A DNA stretch of 34,104 nt from Gammaproteobacteria bacterium. GTDB taxonomy: Bacteria; Pseudomonadota; Gammaproteobacteria; Steroidobacterales; Steroidobacteraceae. The stretch spans positions 1 to 34,104 of the forward strand of contig JASHVF010000394.1 in assembly GCA_030039615.1 (NCBI GenBank). Reading direction: 5' to 3'. The notes beneath the pieces are model-generated. The model did no database searches and was not told where the DNA came from. It was given only the letters and a program-made list of their open reading frames with translations. Of the stretch, positions 1 to 7,710 are shown one piece after another; within the stretch, counting starts at the first letter, position 1, and every line of letters begins with the position of its first letter. Position numbers and translations under genes: made by a program.

Positions 1-117
1 GGCGGTCGCGAGTCGGGGTCGGACGCCTGGAAGGCGTACATGCGCCGCCAGACCAACACCGTCAACTGGAGCCGCGAGCTGCCGCTCGCGCAGGGGATCG
101 AGTTCAAGGTCGAGTAG
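1..117 (+). CDS. Aldehyde dehydrogenase, ALDH7 family (C-terminal fragment)
   Basis: The window opens inside this gene. The last 38 codons, in frame from base 1 to the TAG at 115-117, end in a tail with GGRESGSDAWKAYMRRQTN followed by an LPLAQGI motif. This tail is characteristic of ALDH7 (alpha-aminoadipic semialdehyde / delta-1-piperideine-6-carboxylate dehydrogenase, antiquitin), an NAD-dependent enzyme of lysine catabolism and aldehyde detoxification. Catalytic Cys and Glu lie upstream of the window, so activity cannot be judged. The gene is convergent with the histidine kinase gene, 16 bases away. The family call rests on recalled family C-termini only. Confidence 0.85.
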   Translation, partial: GGRESGSDAWKAYMRRQTNTVNWSRELPLAQGIEFKVE

Positions 118-133
118 CAGGCGGCCCGGCCTT

Positions 134-1474
134 TCACCGGCCCGGCAGACGCAGCGTGAAGCGCGCGCCGCCGAGCGGCGAGGCGTCGACCTCGAGGCGC
201 CCGCCGTAGAGCTCCACCGTCGTGCGCACCATCGCAAGCCCGAGGCCGTGCCCGGGGACGTTCTCGTCGGCGCGCACGCCGCGCTCGAGCACGCGGGGCC
301 GGTCGTCCTCCGGGATCCCGGGGCCGTCGTCCTCGACCTCGATGACGAGGCGCACCCGCACGTGGGCGGTCTCGACGCTGCGGGCGGTGAGGCGTACGTG
401 GCCGCGGCACCACTTGCAGGCGTTGTCGAGCAGGTTGCCGAGCACCTCGGTGAGGTCGCCGCGGTCGCCGACGAAGAGGCTCCCCGGCGCCACGGCGACC
501 TCGAGCAGCAGGTCCTTGTGCGCGTACACCCGCAGCAGCGCGCCGCGCAGCTCCGCTGCCACCTGCGACAGATCGACCGGCGCCTGTCCGATCAGCGCTC
601 CGCCGGAAGCCGCGGCGCGCTTCATCTGGTGCTCGATGATGCCGCTCATGCGGTCGATCTCGGTGCTGATGGGCCCCGGGTGCGCCTCGGGCGGCAGCGT
701 GGCGCGCATCACCGCGAGCGGGGTCTTGAGGCTGTGCGCCAGGTTCCCGAGGGTGTCGCGGTAGCGCGCGACGCGCTTGCGCTCGCCGGAGAGCAAGGCG
801 TTGAGATTCGTCGCGACACCCGACAGCTCGCGCGGATAACCGCGGCCGATGGTCTCGCTGCGCCCTTCCTCCACCTCGTGGATCTCGCGCTCCATGCGCC
901 GTACCGGCGAGAGCACCCAGCGCAAGAGCGCCGCGAGTGCCGCCAGCAACAGCGCCATCAGCCCGCTGAACCAGCCGATGAGCTCCTGCCGAAAGCGGAA
1001 CAGCTCCGCCTCGTAGGGCGTGAGACTCAAGGCGACGCTGAGCGTCAGTGCCTGGGGCTCGCCGCCCTCGCCCTGGAACTCAATGGCGCGGCTCTCGATG
1101 GCGACGCGGTCATGACCGCCGAAGATCGCGTAACTGAAGCGCTGGCCGCTGTCGAGCAACGGGCCGAAATCGCTGCCGACACCGGCCGTGGACGGCGAGC
1201 GCCAGGTGTGATGCGGTGCGCGGATCGCGGCATAGAGCCCGGAACGCGGTGTCGCGAAGCGCGAATCGAGCACATGGGGCGCCGGGGCATAGCCGCCGTC
1301 CGGCTGCGGCTCGACGGAGGCGATGAGCGCCACCATCTGCCGGTCGAGAAGCTCCTTCAGCGAGTTCTCGGAAAGCCTCCGGAAGCCGGTGTCGAGCACC
1401 CAGATCATGACGCCCGAGAACAGCACCAGCGGCACCGCCACCGAAACGAGCAGGCGCCGGCTTAGGGAATGCAC
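134..1474 (-). CDS. PhoQ-like sensor histidine kinase
   Basis: Membrane sensor kinase of 446 residues that should autophosphorylate and pass phosphate to the response regulator encoded just upstream. Transmembrane segments lie at about residues 8-29 and 166-188 and bracket a periplasmic sensor domain of about 135 residues. A HAMP-like linker follows (190-235). The H-box reads GNLAHSLKTPL with phospho-acceptor His247, the N-box is GNLLDNACK (Asn347/Asn351), G1 is DDGPGIP (383-388) and G2 is GHGLGLA (408-414). NLAHSLKTPL is typical of the PhoQ branch. The gene is 18 nt downstream of the regulator and is the last gene of a minus-strand run. The ligand is unknown. The periplasmic domain shows no strong acidic cluster like that of enteric PhoQ, so magnesium sensing should not be assumed. 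Confidence 0.93.
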   Translation of the reverse strand: MHSLSRRLLVSVAVPLVLFSGVMIWVLDTGFRRLSENSLKELLDRQMVALIASVEPQPDGGYAPAPHVLDSRFATPRSGLYAAIRAPHHTWRSPSTAGVGSDFGPLLDSGQRFSYAIFGGHDRVAIESRAIEFQGEGGEPQALTLSVALSLTPYEAELFRFRQELIGWFSGLMALLLAALAALLRWVLSPVRRMEREIHEVEEGRSETIGRGYPRELSGVATNLNALLSGERKRVARYRDTLGNLAHSLKTPLAVMRATLPPEAHPGPISTEIDRMSGIIEHQMKRAAASGGALIGQAPVDLSQVAAELRGALLRVYAHKDLLLEVAVAPGSLFVGDRGDLTEVLGNLLDNACKWCRGHVRLTARSVETAHVRVRLVIEVEDDGPGIPEDDRPRVLERGVRADENVPGHGLGLAMVRTTVELYGGRLEVDASPLGGARFTLRLPGR

Positions 1475-1492
1475 GCGCAGCGCTTTGCGGGG

Positions 1493-2179
1493 CTAGGAGG
1501 CCGGGTCGCGCGGCAGCGCAAAGCGATAGCCCCGCCCGCGCAGCGTCTCGATCGGGTGCAGCTGCTCCTGCGGGTCGAGCTTGCGCCGCAGCCGCCCCAC
1601 CAGCACCTCGATGACATTGCTGTCGCGTTCGAAGTCCTGGTCATAGAGCCGCTCGGTGAGCTCGGTCTTCGAGATGACATCGCCCGCGCGCAGCATGAGG
1701 TGCTCGAGTATGCGGTACTCGAAGGTGGTGAGCTCGACCGGGGCGCCGCCCACCGCGACCGTCTGTGCGCGGGTATCGAGCTCCACCTGACCGCAGCGCA
1801 GCAGCGGACTCGCCCAGCCGCCGGCCCGGCGCAGCAGCGCCTGCACGCGCGCCAGCACCTCCTCGAAGTGGAACGGCTTGGCGACGTAGTCGTCGGCACC
1901 CGCCTGCAGCCCCTCGACCTTGTCCTGCCAGTTATCGCGGGCGGTGAGGATCAGGACCGGGAAGGTCTTGCGTGCCGCGCGCAGCCGCCGGATCACCTCG
2001 AGACCGGTGAGCCCCGGGAGACCCAGGTCGACGATCGCGAGGTCGATCGGGTATTCGGTGCCAGCGTACAGGCCCTCGTTGCCGTCGGCGGCCTCGTCCA
2101 CCGTGAAGCCGGACGCGGCGAGCCGCGTCTTCAGTGTCTCGCGCAGCGCCGCCTCGTCCTCGACTACCAGCACACGCAT
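1493..2179 (-). CDS. OmpR/PhoP-family response regulator
   Basis: DNA-binding regulator of 228 residues. The receiver domain (1-118) has the acidic pocket VVEDE, phospho-acceptor Asp51 in IVDLGLPG, Thr79 (LTAR) and Lys101 (AKPF). A winged-helix OmpR-type effector domain (about 130-225) follows and ends with the typical RGRGYRF motif. An SD-like G-rich stretch lies just before the ATG at 2179. Only 18 nt separate it from the kinase gene and 23 nt from the PepSY gene upstream, so the three are probably co-transcribed. It belongs to the PhoP/QseB/TctD group; which genes it controls cannot be read from the window. Confidence 0.93.
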   Translation of the reverse strand: MRVLVVEDEAALRETLKTRLAASGFTVDEAADGNEGLYAGTEYPIDLAIVDLGLPGLTGLEVIRRLRAARKTFPVLILTARDNWQDKVEGLQAGADDYVAKPFHFEEVLARVQALLRRAGGWASPLLRCGQVELDTRAQTVAVGGAPVELTTFEYRILEHLMLRAGDVISKTELTERLYDQDFERDSNVIEVLVGRLRRKLDPQEQLHPIETLRGRGYRFALPRDPAS

Positions 2180-2202
2180 GCAGTCCCCCGCCCTAAGGTC
2201 TT

Positions 2203-2508
2203 TCAGAGCAGCTCGCCGTTCGCGGCGTCGACGCGCACGGTCCAGACACGGCCCGCGTCATTGAGCAGCCGCAGCACGTACACGGTGCGCCCGTTGGCGT
2301 GCTCGGTCTCGGCCTTCACCACGCGCGCGTGGAAGTGCTGCTCGGCCATTTTTACCGCCTGCTCCATGGACACCCCGGCCGCGGCCAGTACCACGGCCGC
2401 CGGCGCGGGCGGCGGCGATGGCGCAGAAGCCGGCTGCTCGCTGTAGGCGACCACGGCTCCCGGTCCCAACAGCAACGCCGCCAGCACGCTGAGTCGTTGC
2501 AAACTCAT
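2203..2508 (-). CDS. Exported PepSY-domain protein
   Basis: Small secreted protein of 101 residues from the ATG at 2508. That start is chosen because it begins a clean signal peptide (Met, polar, a hydrophobic stretch of about 15 residues, then Ala-rich cleavage region). An in-frame ATG at 2562 would add an Arg-rich extension and weaken the signal. After a Pro/Ala-rich spacer comes one PepSY domain (about 48-101) with the features MEQAVKMAEQHF, VYVLRLLNDAGRVW and VDAANGELL. PepSY domains are often encoded next to PhoP/PhoQ-type two-component genes and are thought to modulate peptidases or sensors. A role in the periplasm as accessory to the adjacent kinase is inference. Confidence 0.8.
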   Translation of the reverse strand: MSLQRLSVLAALLLGPGAVVAYSEQPASAPSPPPAPAAVVLAAAGVSMEQAVKMAEQHFHARVVKAETEHANGRTVYVLRLLNDAGRVWTVRVDAANGELL

Positions 2509-2571
2509 GGCAGCGCTGAAGCGTAACGCATCCGCTCGCCGCGCCGCACGCCGCGCGCGCATCTCACGGCT

Positions 2572-3387
2572 TCAGCCGGCGTTCAGCTTCGCCTCCTGCC
2601 AGAGCGCCTCCCATTCCTCGAGCGACAGCCGCTCGAGCGTGAGGCTGCGCTCGGCGGCGAGGCGCTCCATGCGGCGAAAGCGCCGCTCGAACTTGCCGCT
2701 GGCCGCGCGCAGCGCCGCTTCCGCGTCGATGCTGAGATGGCGGCTCAGGTTCACGATCGCAAACAACAGGTCGCCGAGCTCATCCGCCGCGTGGGCATCG
2801 GCCTTGCCGCCGTGGACGGCGAGCGCCGCATCCAGCTCGGCGAGCTCCTCGCTGACCTTGGCGCGCGAGCCCGCGGCATCGGGCCAGTCGAAGCCGACGC
2901 GCGCCGCGCGCCGTCCGAGCTTGGCCGCGCGCACGAGCGCCGGGAGCGCGAGCGGTATTCCGGCGAGCGTGCCGCGCTCTCCCTCGTCCGTCCCGGCCGC
3001 CGCCTGCTCACGCTCGCGTGCCTTGTGCGCCTCCCACTCGCGGCCGAGATGCTCTCTGTCGGTCGCGGCTCCCGCGAATACGTGGGGATGGCGGCGCACC
3101 AGCTTCTCGCGAATGGAGGCGGCGACCGCCGCGAAGTCGAACCAGCCGCGCTCCTCGGCCATGCGGGCATGGAACACCACCTGGAACAGGAGGTCGCCGA
3201 GCTCATCGCGCAGCTGCTCGCGGTCGCCGCGCTCGATCGCATCGGCCACCTCGTAGGCTTCCTCGATCGTATAGGGCGCGATGCTGGCGAAGGTCTGCTC
3301 GAGATCCCAGGGGCAACCCCGCTGCGGGTCGCGCAGGCGCGCCATGAGCGCGATCAGTGCATCGATCGCGTGCTGCGCCTCGCTCAT
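2572..3387 (-). CDS. mazG: Nucleoside triphosphate pyrophosphohydrolase MazG
   Basis: House-cleaning enzyme of 271 residues that hydrolyses (d)NTPs, including damaged ones, to NMP and pyrophosphate. It has the duplicated MazG architecture. Repeat 1 starts with the family hallmark LRDPQRGCPWDLEQTF and metal-binding EExxE plus DELGDLLFQVVFHA (about 18-75). Repeat 2 carries DELGDLLFAIVNLSRHL near residue 205 (ExxE/D metal site). The start at 3387 is preferred over one at 3420: the ATG overlaps the stop of the upstream Nudix gene as ATGA, and the protein then begins just before the conserved domain. The length matches E. coli MazG (about 263). Confidence 0.95.
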   Translation of the reverse strand: MSEAQHAIDALIALMARLRDPQRGCPWDLEQTFASIAPYTIEEAYEVADAIERGDREQLRDELGDLLFQVVFHARMAEERGWFDFAAVAASIREKLVRRHPHVFAGAATDREHLGREWEAHKAREREQAAAGTDEGERGTLAGIPLALPALVRAAKLGRRAARVGFDWPDAAGSRAKVSEELAELDAALAVHGGKADAHAADELGDLLFAIVNLSRHLSIDAEAALRAASGKFERRFRRMERLAAERSLTLERLSLEEWEALWQEAKLNAG

Positions 3388-4058
3388 GTGGGTCGCTCGA
3401 AGGGCAGCGGCCCGACGCACAGACGATAAAGAGTCAGCAGGATCCCCGCGGTGGCTCCCCAGATGGTGCGGCCCTCGAACGGTATGTCCCAGAACTCGAC
3501 TTCCGCATCGCTCCTGATGAGACGGCGGCGCTGCAGGCGCACGTTGGCGGGATCGAAGATGTAGTCGAGCGGCACCTCGAAGGTGCCCTGCACTTCTTCG
3601 CGATCGAGCAGCAGGGCGAAGCCCTGGCGCACGAATCCCACGACCGGCGTGATGCGAAAGCCGGTGACGACGATGTGATCGGGCAGGAATCCTGCGATCG
3701 ATACCATCTCCGGGTCGAGACCGATCTCCTCATGCGCCTCGCGCAGTGCCGCCGCCGCCGGACCCGGGTCGCTCGCCTCGATGTGGCCGCCGGGGAAGCT
3801 CACCTGGCCCGCGTGCGTGCGCAGTCCCGCCGAGCGCTCGGTCAGGAGCACCGTGGTGCGCTCGTGCTCCACCAGGGGGATCAGCACCGCCGCCGGGATC
3901 GGGGCGGTGGGCAGCTCACGGCGGTAGATCTCGCTGTCCGCCGCCGACATGCCCGGCAGGATCCAGTCCGCCGGATCGTGGCGCGGTGCCGTGCCCGCGA
4001 GCTTCGTACGGATGAGCGCCGCCCAGTCGCGCGCGTTCGCGGGAGTCGCCTCAGCCAC
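3384..4058 (-). CDS. Nudix hydrolase, CoA pyrophosphatase type (NudL-like)
   Basis: Protein of 224 residues that probably cleaves CoA, acyl-CoA or oxidised CoA to 3',5'-ADP and 4'-phosphopantetheine. The UPF0035/CoAse signature LLTERSAGLRTHAGQVSFPGG (about 71-91) directly precedes the Nudix helix with AALREAHEEIGLD (103-115; catalytic Glu residues in REAHEE). The first box residue is Asp rather than Glu, as is usual in this branch. It overlaps the end of fumC by 8 nt and the start of mazG by 4 nt (ATGA). Two nucleotide-sanitising hydrolases are thus translationally linked. Substrate is inferred from family motifs. Confidence 0.9.
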   Translation of the reverse strand: MAEATPANARDWAALIRTKLAGTAPRHDPADWILPGMSAADSEIYRRELPTAPIPAAVLIPLVEHERTTVLLTERSAGLRTHAGQVSFPGGHIEASDPGPAAAALREAHEEIGLDPEMVSIAGFLPDHIVVTGFRITPVVGFVRQGFALLLDREEVQGTFEVPLDYIFDPANVRLQRRRLIRSDAEVEFWDIPFEGRTIWGATAGILLTLYRLCVGPLPFERPT

Positions 4059-5454
4059 CGCCGCTGGTACCGCCCTTGATGCCGCCGCGGGTGAGCTCGA
4101 GGGGATCGAGGAGCCTCGCGAGCTCGGCCTCCGGCAGCTGCGTCATCTCACGCGCCACCTCGCGGATCGGGCGGCCCTGAGCGTACGCCGCCTTGGCGAT
4201 CGCGGCGCCCTTCTCATAGCCGATCACGGGGTTGAGCGCGGTCACCAGGATCGGGTTGCGGTCGAGCGCCTCGGCGATGCGCGCGGCGTTCACCTTGAAG
4301 CCGGCGATGGCGCGATCGGCCAGCAGCCGCGTCGCGTTGGCGAGCAGCGCGATGCTGCTGAGAAGGTTGTGCGCGATGACGGGCAGCATGACGTTCAGCT
4401 GGAAGTTGCCCGACTGGCCGGCGACGGTGATGACCGTGTCGTTGCCGATCACCTGGGCGGCCACCATGGTCGCCGCCTCGGGGATCACCGGGTTCACCTT
4501 GCCGGGCATGATGCTGCTGCCCGCCTGCAGCGCCGGCAGCGCGATCTCGCCGAGCCCGGCGAGCGGTCCGCTGTTCATGAGGCGCAGGTCGTTGGCGATC
4601 TTCATGAGACTCACCGCGATCACCTTGAGCTGACCGGAGAGCTCCACCGCGGTGTCCTGGGCGGAGAGCGCCTCGAAGTAGTTGGCGGCCGGCACGAAGG
4701 GGACGCCGGTGATCGTGGCGAGCTCCTCGCAGAAGCGCCGGCCGAAGTCCGGGTGCGCGTTGATGCCGGTGCCGACCGCCGTGCCGCCCTGCGCCAGCGC
4801 CAGCAGCCGCGGCTCAACCGCGGCGAGGCGCGCCATGCCGTGCTCTATCTGCGTACGCCAGCCCGAGAGCTCCTGGGCGAGCGTCACCGGCATCGCGTCC
4901 ATGAGGTGGGTGCGGCCGGTGGTCACGGTTTCGGTGAGCTCCTGCTCGCGCGTCCTCAAGGTATCGCGCAGGTGGGCGAGCGACGGCAGCAGCGTCCGGC
5001 GCACCGCGAGCGTCGCGCTCACGTGGATCGCGGTCGGGATCGAGTCGTTGCTGCTCTGACTCATGTTGACCTGGTCGTTGGGGTGCACCGCGCTCTTGAG
5101 ACGCCGGCTCGCGAGCGTCGCGAGCACCTCGTTGGCGTTCATGTTGGTGCTGGTTCCCGAGCCGGTCTGGAACACGTCGATCGGAAAATGCGCGTCGTGC
5201 GTTCCGGCGATCACCTCGGTCGCCGCGGCCTCGATGGCCTCGGCGACCCTGGGATCGAGCAGTCCGAGGCGCCGGTTGGCGCGTGCCGCCGCCTGCTTGA
5301 CGAGCGCCAGAGCTGCGATGAAGCCGCGCGGCAGGGTGAGACCGCTCACCGGAAAGTTCTCGATAGCGCGCTGGGTGTGCGCACCCCAGAGCGCGTCCGC
5401 CGGCACCTTGAGCTCGCCCATGCTGTCGCGCTCGACCCGGAAGGAAGTCGTCAT
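4051..5454 (-). CDS. fumC: Class II fumarate hydratase
   Basis: Iron-independent fumarase of 467 residues, interconverting fumarate and malate in the TCA cycle. It has the typical homotetramer superfamily motifs: TGSGTSTNMNANEV (97-110), SSNDSIPTA (134-142), GRTHLMDAMP (179-188, catalytic His182) and the signature GSSIMPGKVNP (311-321, catalytic Ser loop). A GGAG Shine-Dalgarno lies 7-8 nt before the ATG at 5454. It diverges from purB, which belongs to the same fumarase/aspartase superfamily and releases fumarate, so product and consumer of fumarate share one intergenic region. It is the first gene of a six-gene minus-strand run. Confidence 0.97.
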   Translation of the reverse strand: MTTSFRVERDSMGELKVPADALWGAHTQRAIENFPVSGLTLPRGFIAALALVKQAAARANRRLGLLDPRVAEAIEAAATEVIAGTHDAHFPIDVFQTGSGTSTNMNANEVLATLASRRLKSAVHPNDQVNMSQSSNDSIPTAIHVSATLAVRRTLLPSLAHLRDTLRTREQELTETVTTGRTHLMDAMPVTLAQELSGWRTQIEHGMARLAAVEPRLLALAQGGTAVGTGINAHPDFGRRFCEELATITGVPFVPAANYFEALSAQDTAVELSGQLKVIAVSLMKIANDLRLMNSGPLAGLGEIALPALQAGSSIMPGKVNPVIPEAATMVAAQVIGNDTVITVAGQSGNFQLNVMLPVIAHNLLSSIALLANATRLLADRAIAGFKVNAARIAEALDRNPILVTALNPVIGYEKGAAIAKAAYAQGRPIREVAREMTQLPEAELARLLDPLELTRGGIKGGTSGGG

Positions 5455-5472
5455 GAGTGCACTCCGCTCAAT

Positions 5473-5490
5473 GCGTTATCATCATAACGC
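5473..5490. promoter_or_regulatory. Inverted repeat in the divergent fumC/purB promoter
   Basis: A perfect 7-bp inverted repeat (GCGTTAT / ATAACGC) with a 4-nt spacer sits in the 36-bp fumC-purB intergenic region and ends at the base before the purB ATG. It overlaps a -10-like TATCAT on plus (5477-5482) and a TATGAT on minus (5485-5480). One bound protein could therefore block both promoters. No clear -35 on either side. The operator role is inference. Confidence 0.5.
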
Positions 5491-6873
5491 ATGCCCGCAG
5501 GCCTCAGCGACGCTCCCGACGCCTTAAGCGCACTCTCGCCCGTCGACGGGCGCTACGCCGTCGCCACGGCGCCGCTGCGCACCTGGCTCAGCGAGGCGGC
5601 GCTCATCCGCGAGCGCGTGGCGATCGAGGCGCGCTGGCTCCTCAGGCTGGTGGCGGCCGCCCCGCAGCTGCCCGGCGCGCAGCTCTCCGCCGCGGTACGC
5701 GCGCGGGCCGAAGCGCTCGCCGCCGGCCCCGACGACGGCGCCGCGCCCGCCGTCAAGGCCATCGAGGCGCGCATCAATCACGACGTCAAGGCGGTCGAGT
5801 ACTACGTGCGCGAGCAGCTCGCCGCCGCCGGCGCGAGCCCCGCGACACTCGAGCTGGTGCACTTCGGCTGCACCTCCGAGGACATCAATAATCTCGCCTA
5901 CGCACGCCTCCTCAAGGGCGCGCGCCAGCTGCTGCTCGGCGTGCTCAAGGCGCGCACCGACGAGCTGGTCGAGCTCGCGCGCCGCTACGCGGACGCCCCC
6001 ATGCTGGCCCGCACCCACGGTCAGGCCGCGAGCCCCACGACGCTCGGCAAGGAGCTGGCCAACTTCGCCGCACGGCTCATGCGCGCCGACTACCGCTGGA
6101 CGCAGGTGCCAATCCTCGGCAAGTGGAACGGCGCCGTCGGCAACTTCAACGCCCATGCCGCGACGCTCCCGGGGGTGGACTGGCCCGCGGTGGCGCGCGG
6201 CTTCGTCGAGTCACTCGGGCTCGAGTACAACCCCTACACCACGCAGATCGAGCCGCACGACTGGATCGCCGAATACTGCGACGCCGTGGCAGGCGCGAAC
6301 GTCGTGCTCATCGACCTGTGCCGCGACATGTGGGGCTACATCTCGCTCGGCTACCTGCGCCAGCGCGCCGTGGCCGGCGAGATCGGCTCCTCCACCATGC
6401 CGCACAAGGTCAATCCGATCGACTTCGAGAATGCCGAGGGCAATCTCGGCGTCGCCAACGCGCTGCTGCGTCACTTCACCGAGAAGCTGCCGCTGTCGCG
6501 CTGGCAGCGCGACCTCACTGATTCCACCGTGCTGCGCAACTTGGGCGTGGCGCTCGGACACACGCTCATCGCCTGGAACTCCCTCGGGCGCGGCCTCGCG
6601 CGCGTCGAGGCGGACGCCGAGCACATGCGGCTCGACCTCGCCGATGCCTGGGAGGTGCTCGCCGAGGCGGTGCAGACGGCGCTGCGCGCCGCCGGCATAC
6701 CCGGCGGTTACGAGCGGCTCAAGGACCTCACGCGCGGCCGCGACATCGACGCCGCTGCGCTCGCGCAATTCATCGATGACCTGCCGCTGCCGGCTGAGGA
6801 CAAGGCGCGGCTGCGCGCGCTCAAGCCCGCCGATTACGTGGGTCTTGCCGCGACGCTCGCGCGCGGTGTCTGA
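5491..6873 (+). CDS. purB: Adenylosuccinate lyase
   Basis: Purine biosynthesis enzyme of 460 residues cleaving SAICAR to AICAR and adenylosuccinate to AMP, each time releasing fumarate. It starts with the E. coli-type LSPVDGRYA motif. It has HFGCTSEDINN (about 125-135), ARTHGQAASPTTLGKE (catalytic His region, about 173-188) and the signature SSTMPHKVNPIDFENAEGN (about 300-318; catalytic Ser). It is the long E. coli-type PurB, about 455 residues. There is no Shine-Dalgarno before the ATG at 5491. A TATCAT hexamer ends 8 nt upstream, so the message may be leaderless. The conserved gammaproteobacterial mnmA-hflD-purB neighbourhood is reordered here. Confidence 0.97.
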   Translation: MPAGLSDAPDALSALSPVDGRYAVATAPLRTWLSEAALIRERVAIEARWLLRLVAAAPQLPGAQLSAAVRARAEALAAGPDDGAAPAVKAIEARINHDVKAVEYYVREQLAAAGASPATLELVHFGCTSEDINNLAYARLLKGARQLLLGVLKARTDELVELARRYADAPMLARTHGQAASPTTLGKELANFAARLMRADYRWTQVPILGKWNGAVGNFNAHAATLPGVDWPAVARGFVESLGLEYNPYTTQIEPHDWIAEYCDAVAGANVVLIDLCRDMWGYISLGYLRQRAVAGEIGSSTMPHKVNPIDFENAEGNLGVANALLRHFTEKLPLSRWQRDLTDSTVLRNLGVALGHTLIAWNSLGRGLARVEADAEHMRLDLADAWEVLAEAVQTALRAAGIPGGYERLKDLTRGRDIDAAALAQFIDDLPLPAEDKARLRALKPADYVGLAATLARGV

Positions 6874-7040
6874 GAGGTTGTCGCTCCGACACGACATAAG
6901 TCCGTTCCCGGAATGCGAACTGCGCCTCGCTTTTGACTCAATACGTCCGCGGCCCCCGGTCAAACCGTGACCGGTTCGACAATGGTAAGCCCGCCCGCTC
7001 ACTAAGATTCCGCAAAACCTGCACATCGTGCAGGCGGGGG
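6874..7040. promoter_or_regulatory. Intergenic region with two inverted repeats
   Basis: About 167 bases between purB and the next convincing start. Two perfect 7-bp inverted repeats are visible: CCGGTCA/TGACCGG at 6956-6974 (5-nt spacer) and CCTGCAC/GTGCAGG at 7018-7034 (3-nt loop). Neither is followed by a T-tract, so they are not standard terminators. The second hairpin contains the AGG that would serve as Shine-Dalgarno for the GTG at 7041. A TTGACT hexamer at 6933-6938 resembles a -35 box but no good -10 follows at 16-18 nt. Confidence 0.35.
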
Positions 7041-7655
7041 GTGGTGCCGCTCGTGGCAATTTCCGGGGAGCTCGATCTGAAGAACGGCTGGGCACAGCTC
7101 GCCAACGCGCGCTATGCATCGGAATCCGTCAGCTCGGGGGAAGCGCATCAGCGCCGGCCGCGCGCCCGCGACGCCGAGACCCTCACCGTCCTCACCACAC
7201 TCAGTGAAGTGCGCGCCGCGGTCAACGAGATCGCCGCCGCCGCACAGCGACTCATCTCCATCTATACGCCCGACCTCGAGCCCGACCTCTACGATCAGAC
7301 TCCGTTCCTCGAGGTCGTCAAGCATTTCGTGCTGACGCGCAGCTTCTCCAAGGTGCGCGTGCTGCTCGCCGAGCCGACGCGCGTCATGCGCGACAGCAAC
7401 CGCTTCGTCGCCATGGGCCGCCGCCTCTCGAGCTGCATCGACATCCGCTACGTCACCGCGCAGTCCGCGCAGCGCGCCTCCGCCTACCTGATCGCCGACG
7501 ATCGCGCCATCGTCTACCGCCTGCGCGCCGACACCTGGGACGGGGTCGCCGACATCAACAACCCGCAGGCGGCGCGCGCCTACCTGCAGGAATTCGACCA
7601 GGTCTGGAACGCCAGCGCAGCCGAGCACGGGCTGCGCGCCTCCCGCCGCGGCTGA
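7041..7655 (+). CDS. DUF7931-like (PLD-like) protein of unknown function
   Basis: About 204 residues from GTG 7041. Other possible starts are GTG 7044 and a TTG at 6933. The conserved part begins at LTTLSEVRAAVNEIA and continues with a SIYTPDLEPDLYD segment, then a region that ends in a WDGVADINNP motif near the C-terminus. This resembles the domain called DUF7931, which in some proteobacteria is fused to a GNAT acetyltransferase. No HKD phospholipase motif and no acetyltransferase domain are visible here. The protein looks soluble, without signal peptide. It lies between purB and mnmA, where many gammaproteobacteria carry hflD; no similarity to HflD is apparent. Function unknown. Confidence 0.65.
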   Translation: MVPLVAISGELDLKNGWAQLANARYASESVSSGEAHQRRPRARDAETLTVLTTLSEVRAAVNEIAAAAQRLISIYTPDLEPDLYDQTPFLEVVKHFVLTRSFSKVRVLLAEPTRVMRDSNRFVAMGRRLSSCIDIRYVTAQSAQRASAYLIADDRAIVYRLRADTWDGVADINNPQAARAYLQEFDQVWNASAAEHGLRASRRG

Positions 7656-7698
7656 TCCCGGCGGCTGCCGCGCCGCCGCGCCCCGCGCCCCGCGCGGG

Positions 7699-7704
7699 TA
7701 GAAT
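7699..7704 (+). promoter_or_regulatory. -10-like element of mnmA
   Basis: TAGAAT ends 6 nt before the mnmA ATG (7711). With the usual 6-8 nt from -10 to the start point, transcription would begin at or next to the A of the ATG. No Shine-Dalgarno is present. No recognisable -35 in the GC-rich sequence upstream. Confidence 0.45.
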
Positions 7705-7710
7705 CCGCCG

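Noticed and set aside
118..140. Terminator between the aldehyde dehydrogenase and kinase genes
   Set aside because: Only short GGCC/CCGG matches are present; no convincing stem.
3949..5487. Long open frame antisense to fumC
   Set aside because: Arg/Gly/His-rich translation without any domain; a mirror of GC-rich codon use opposite a clear fumarase.
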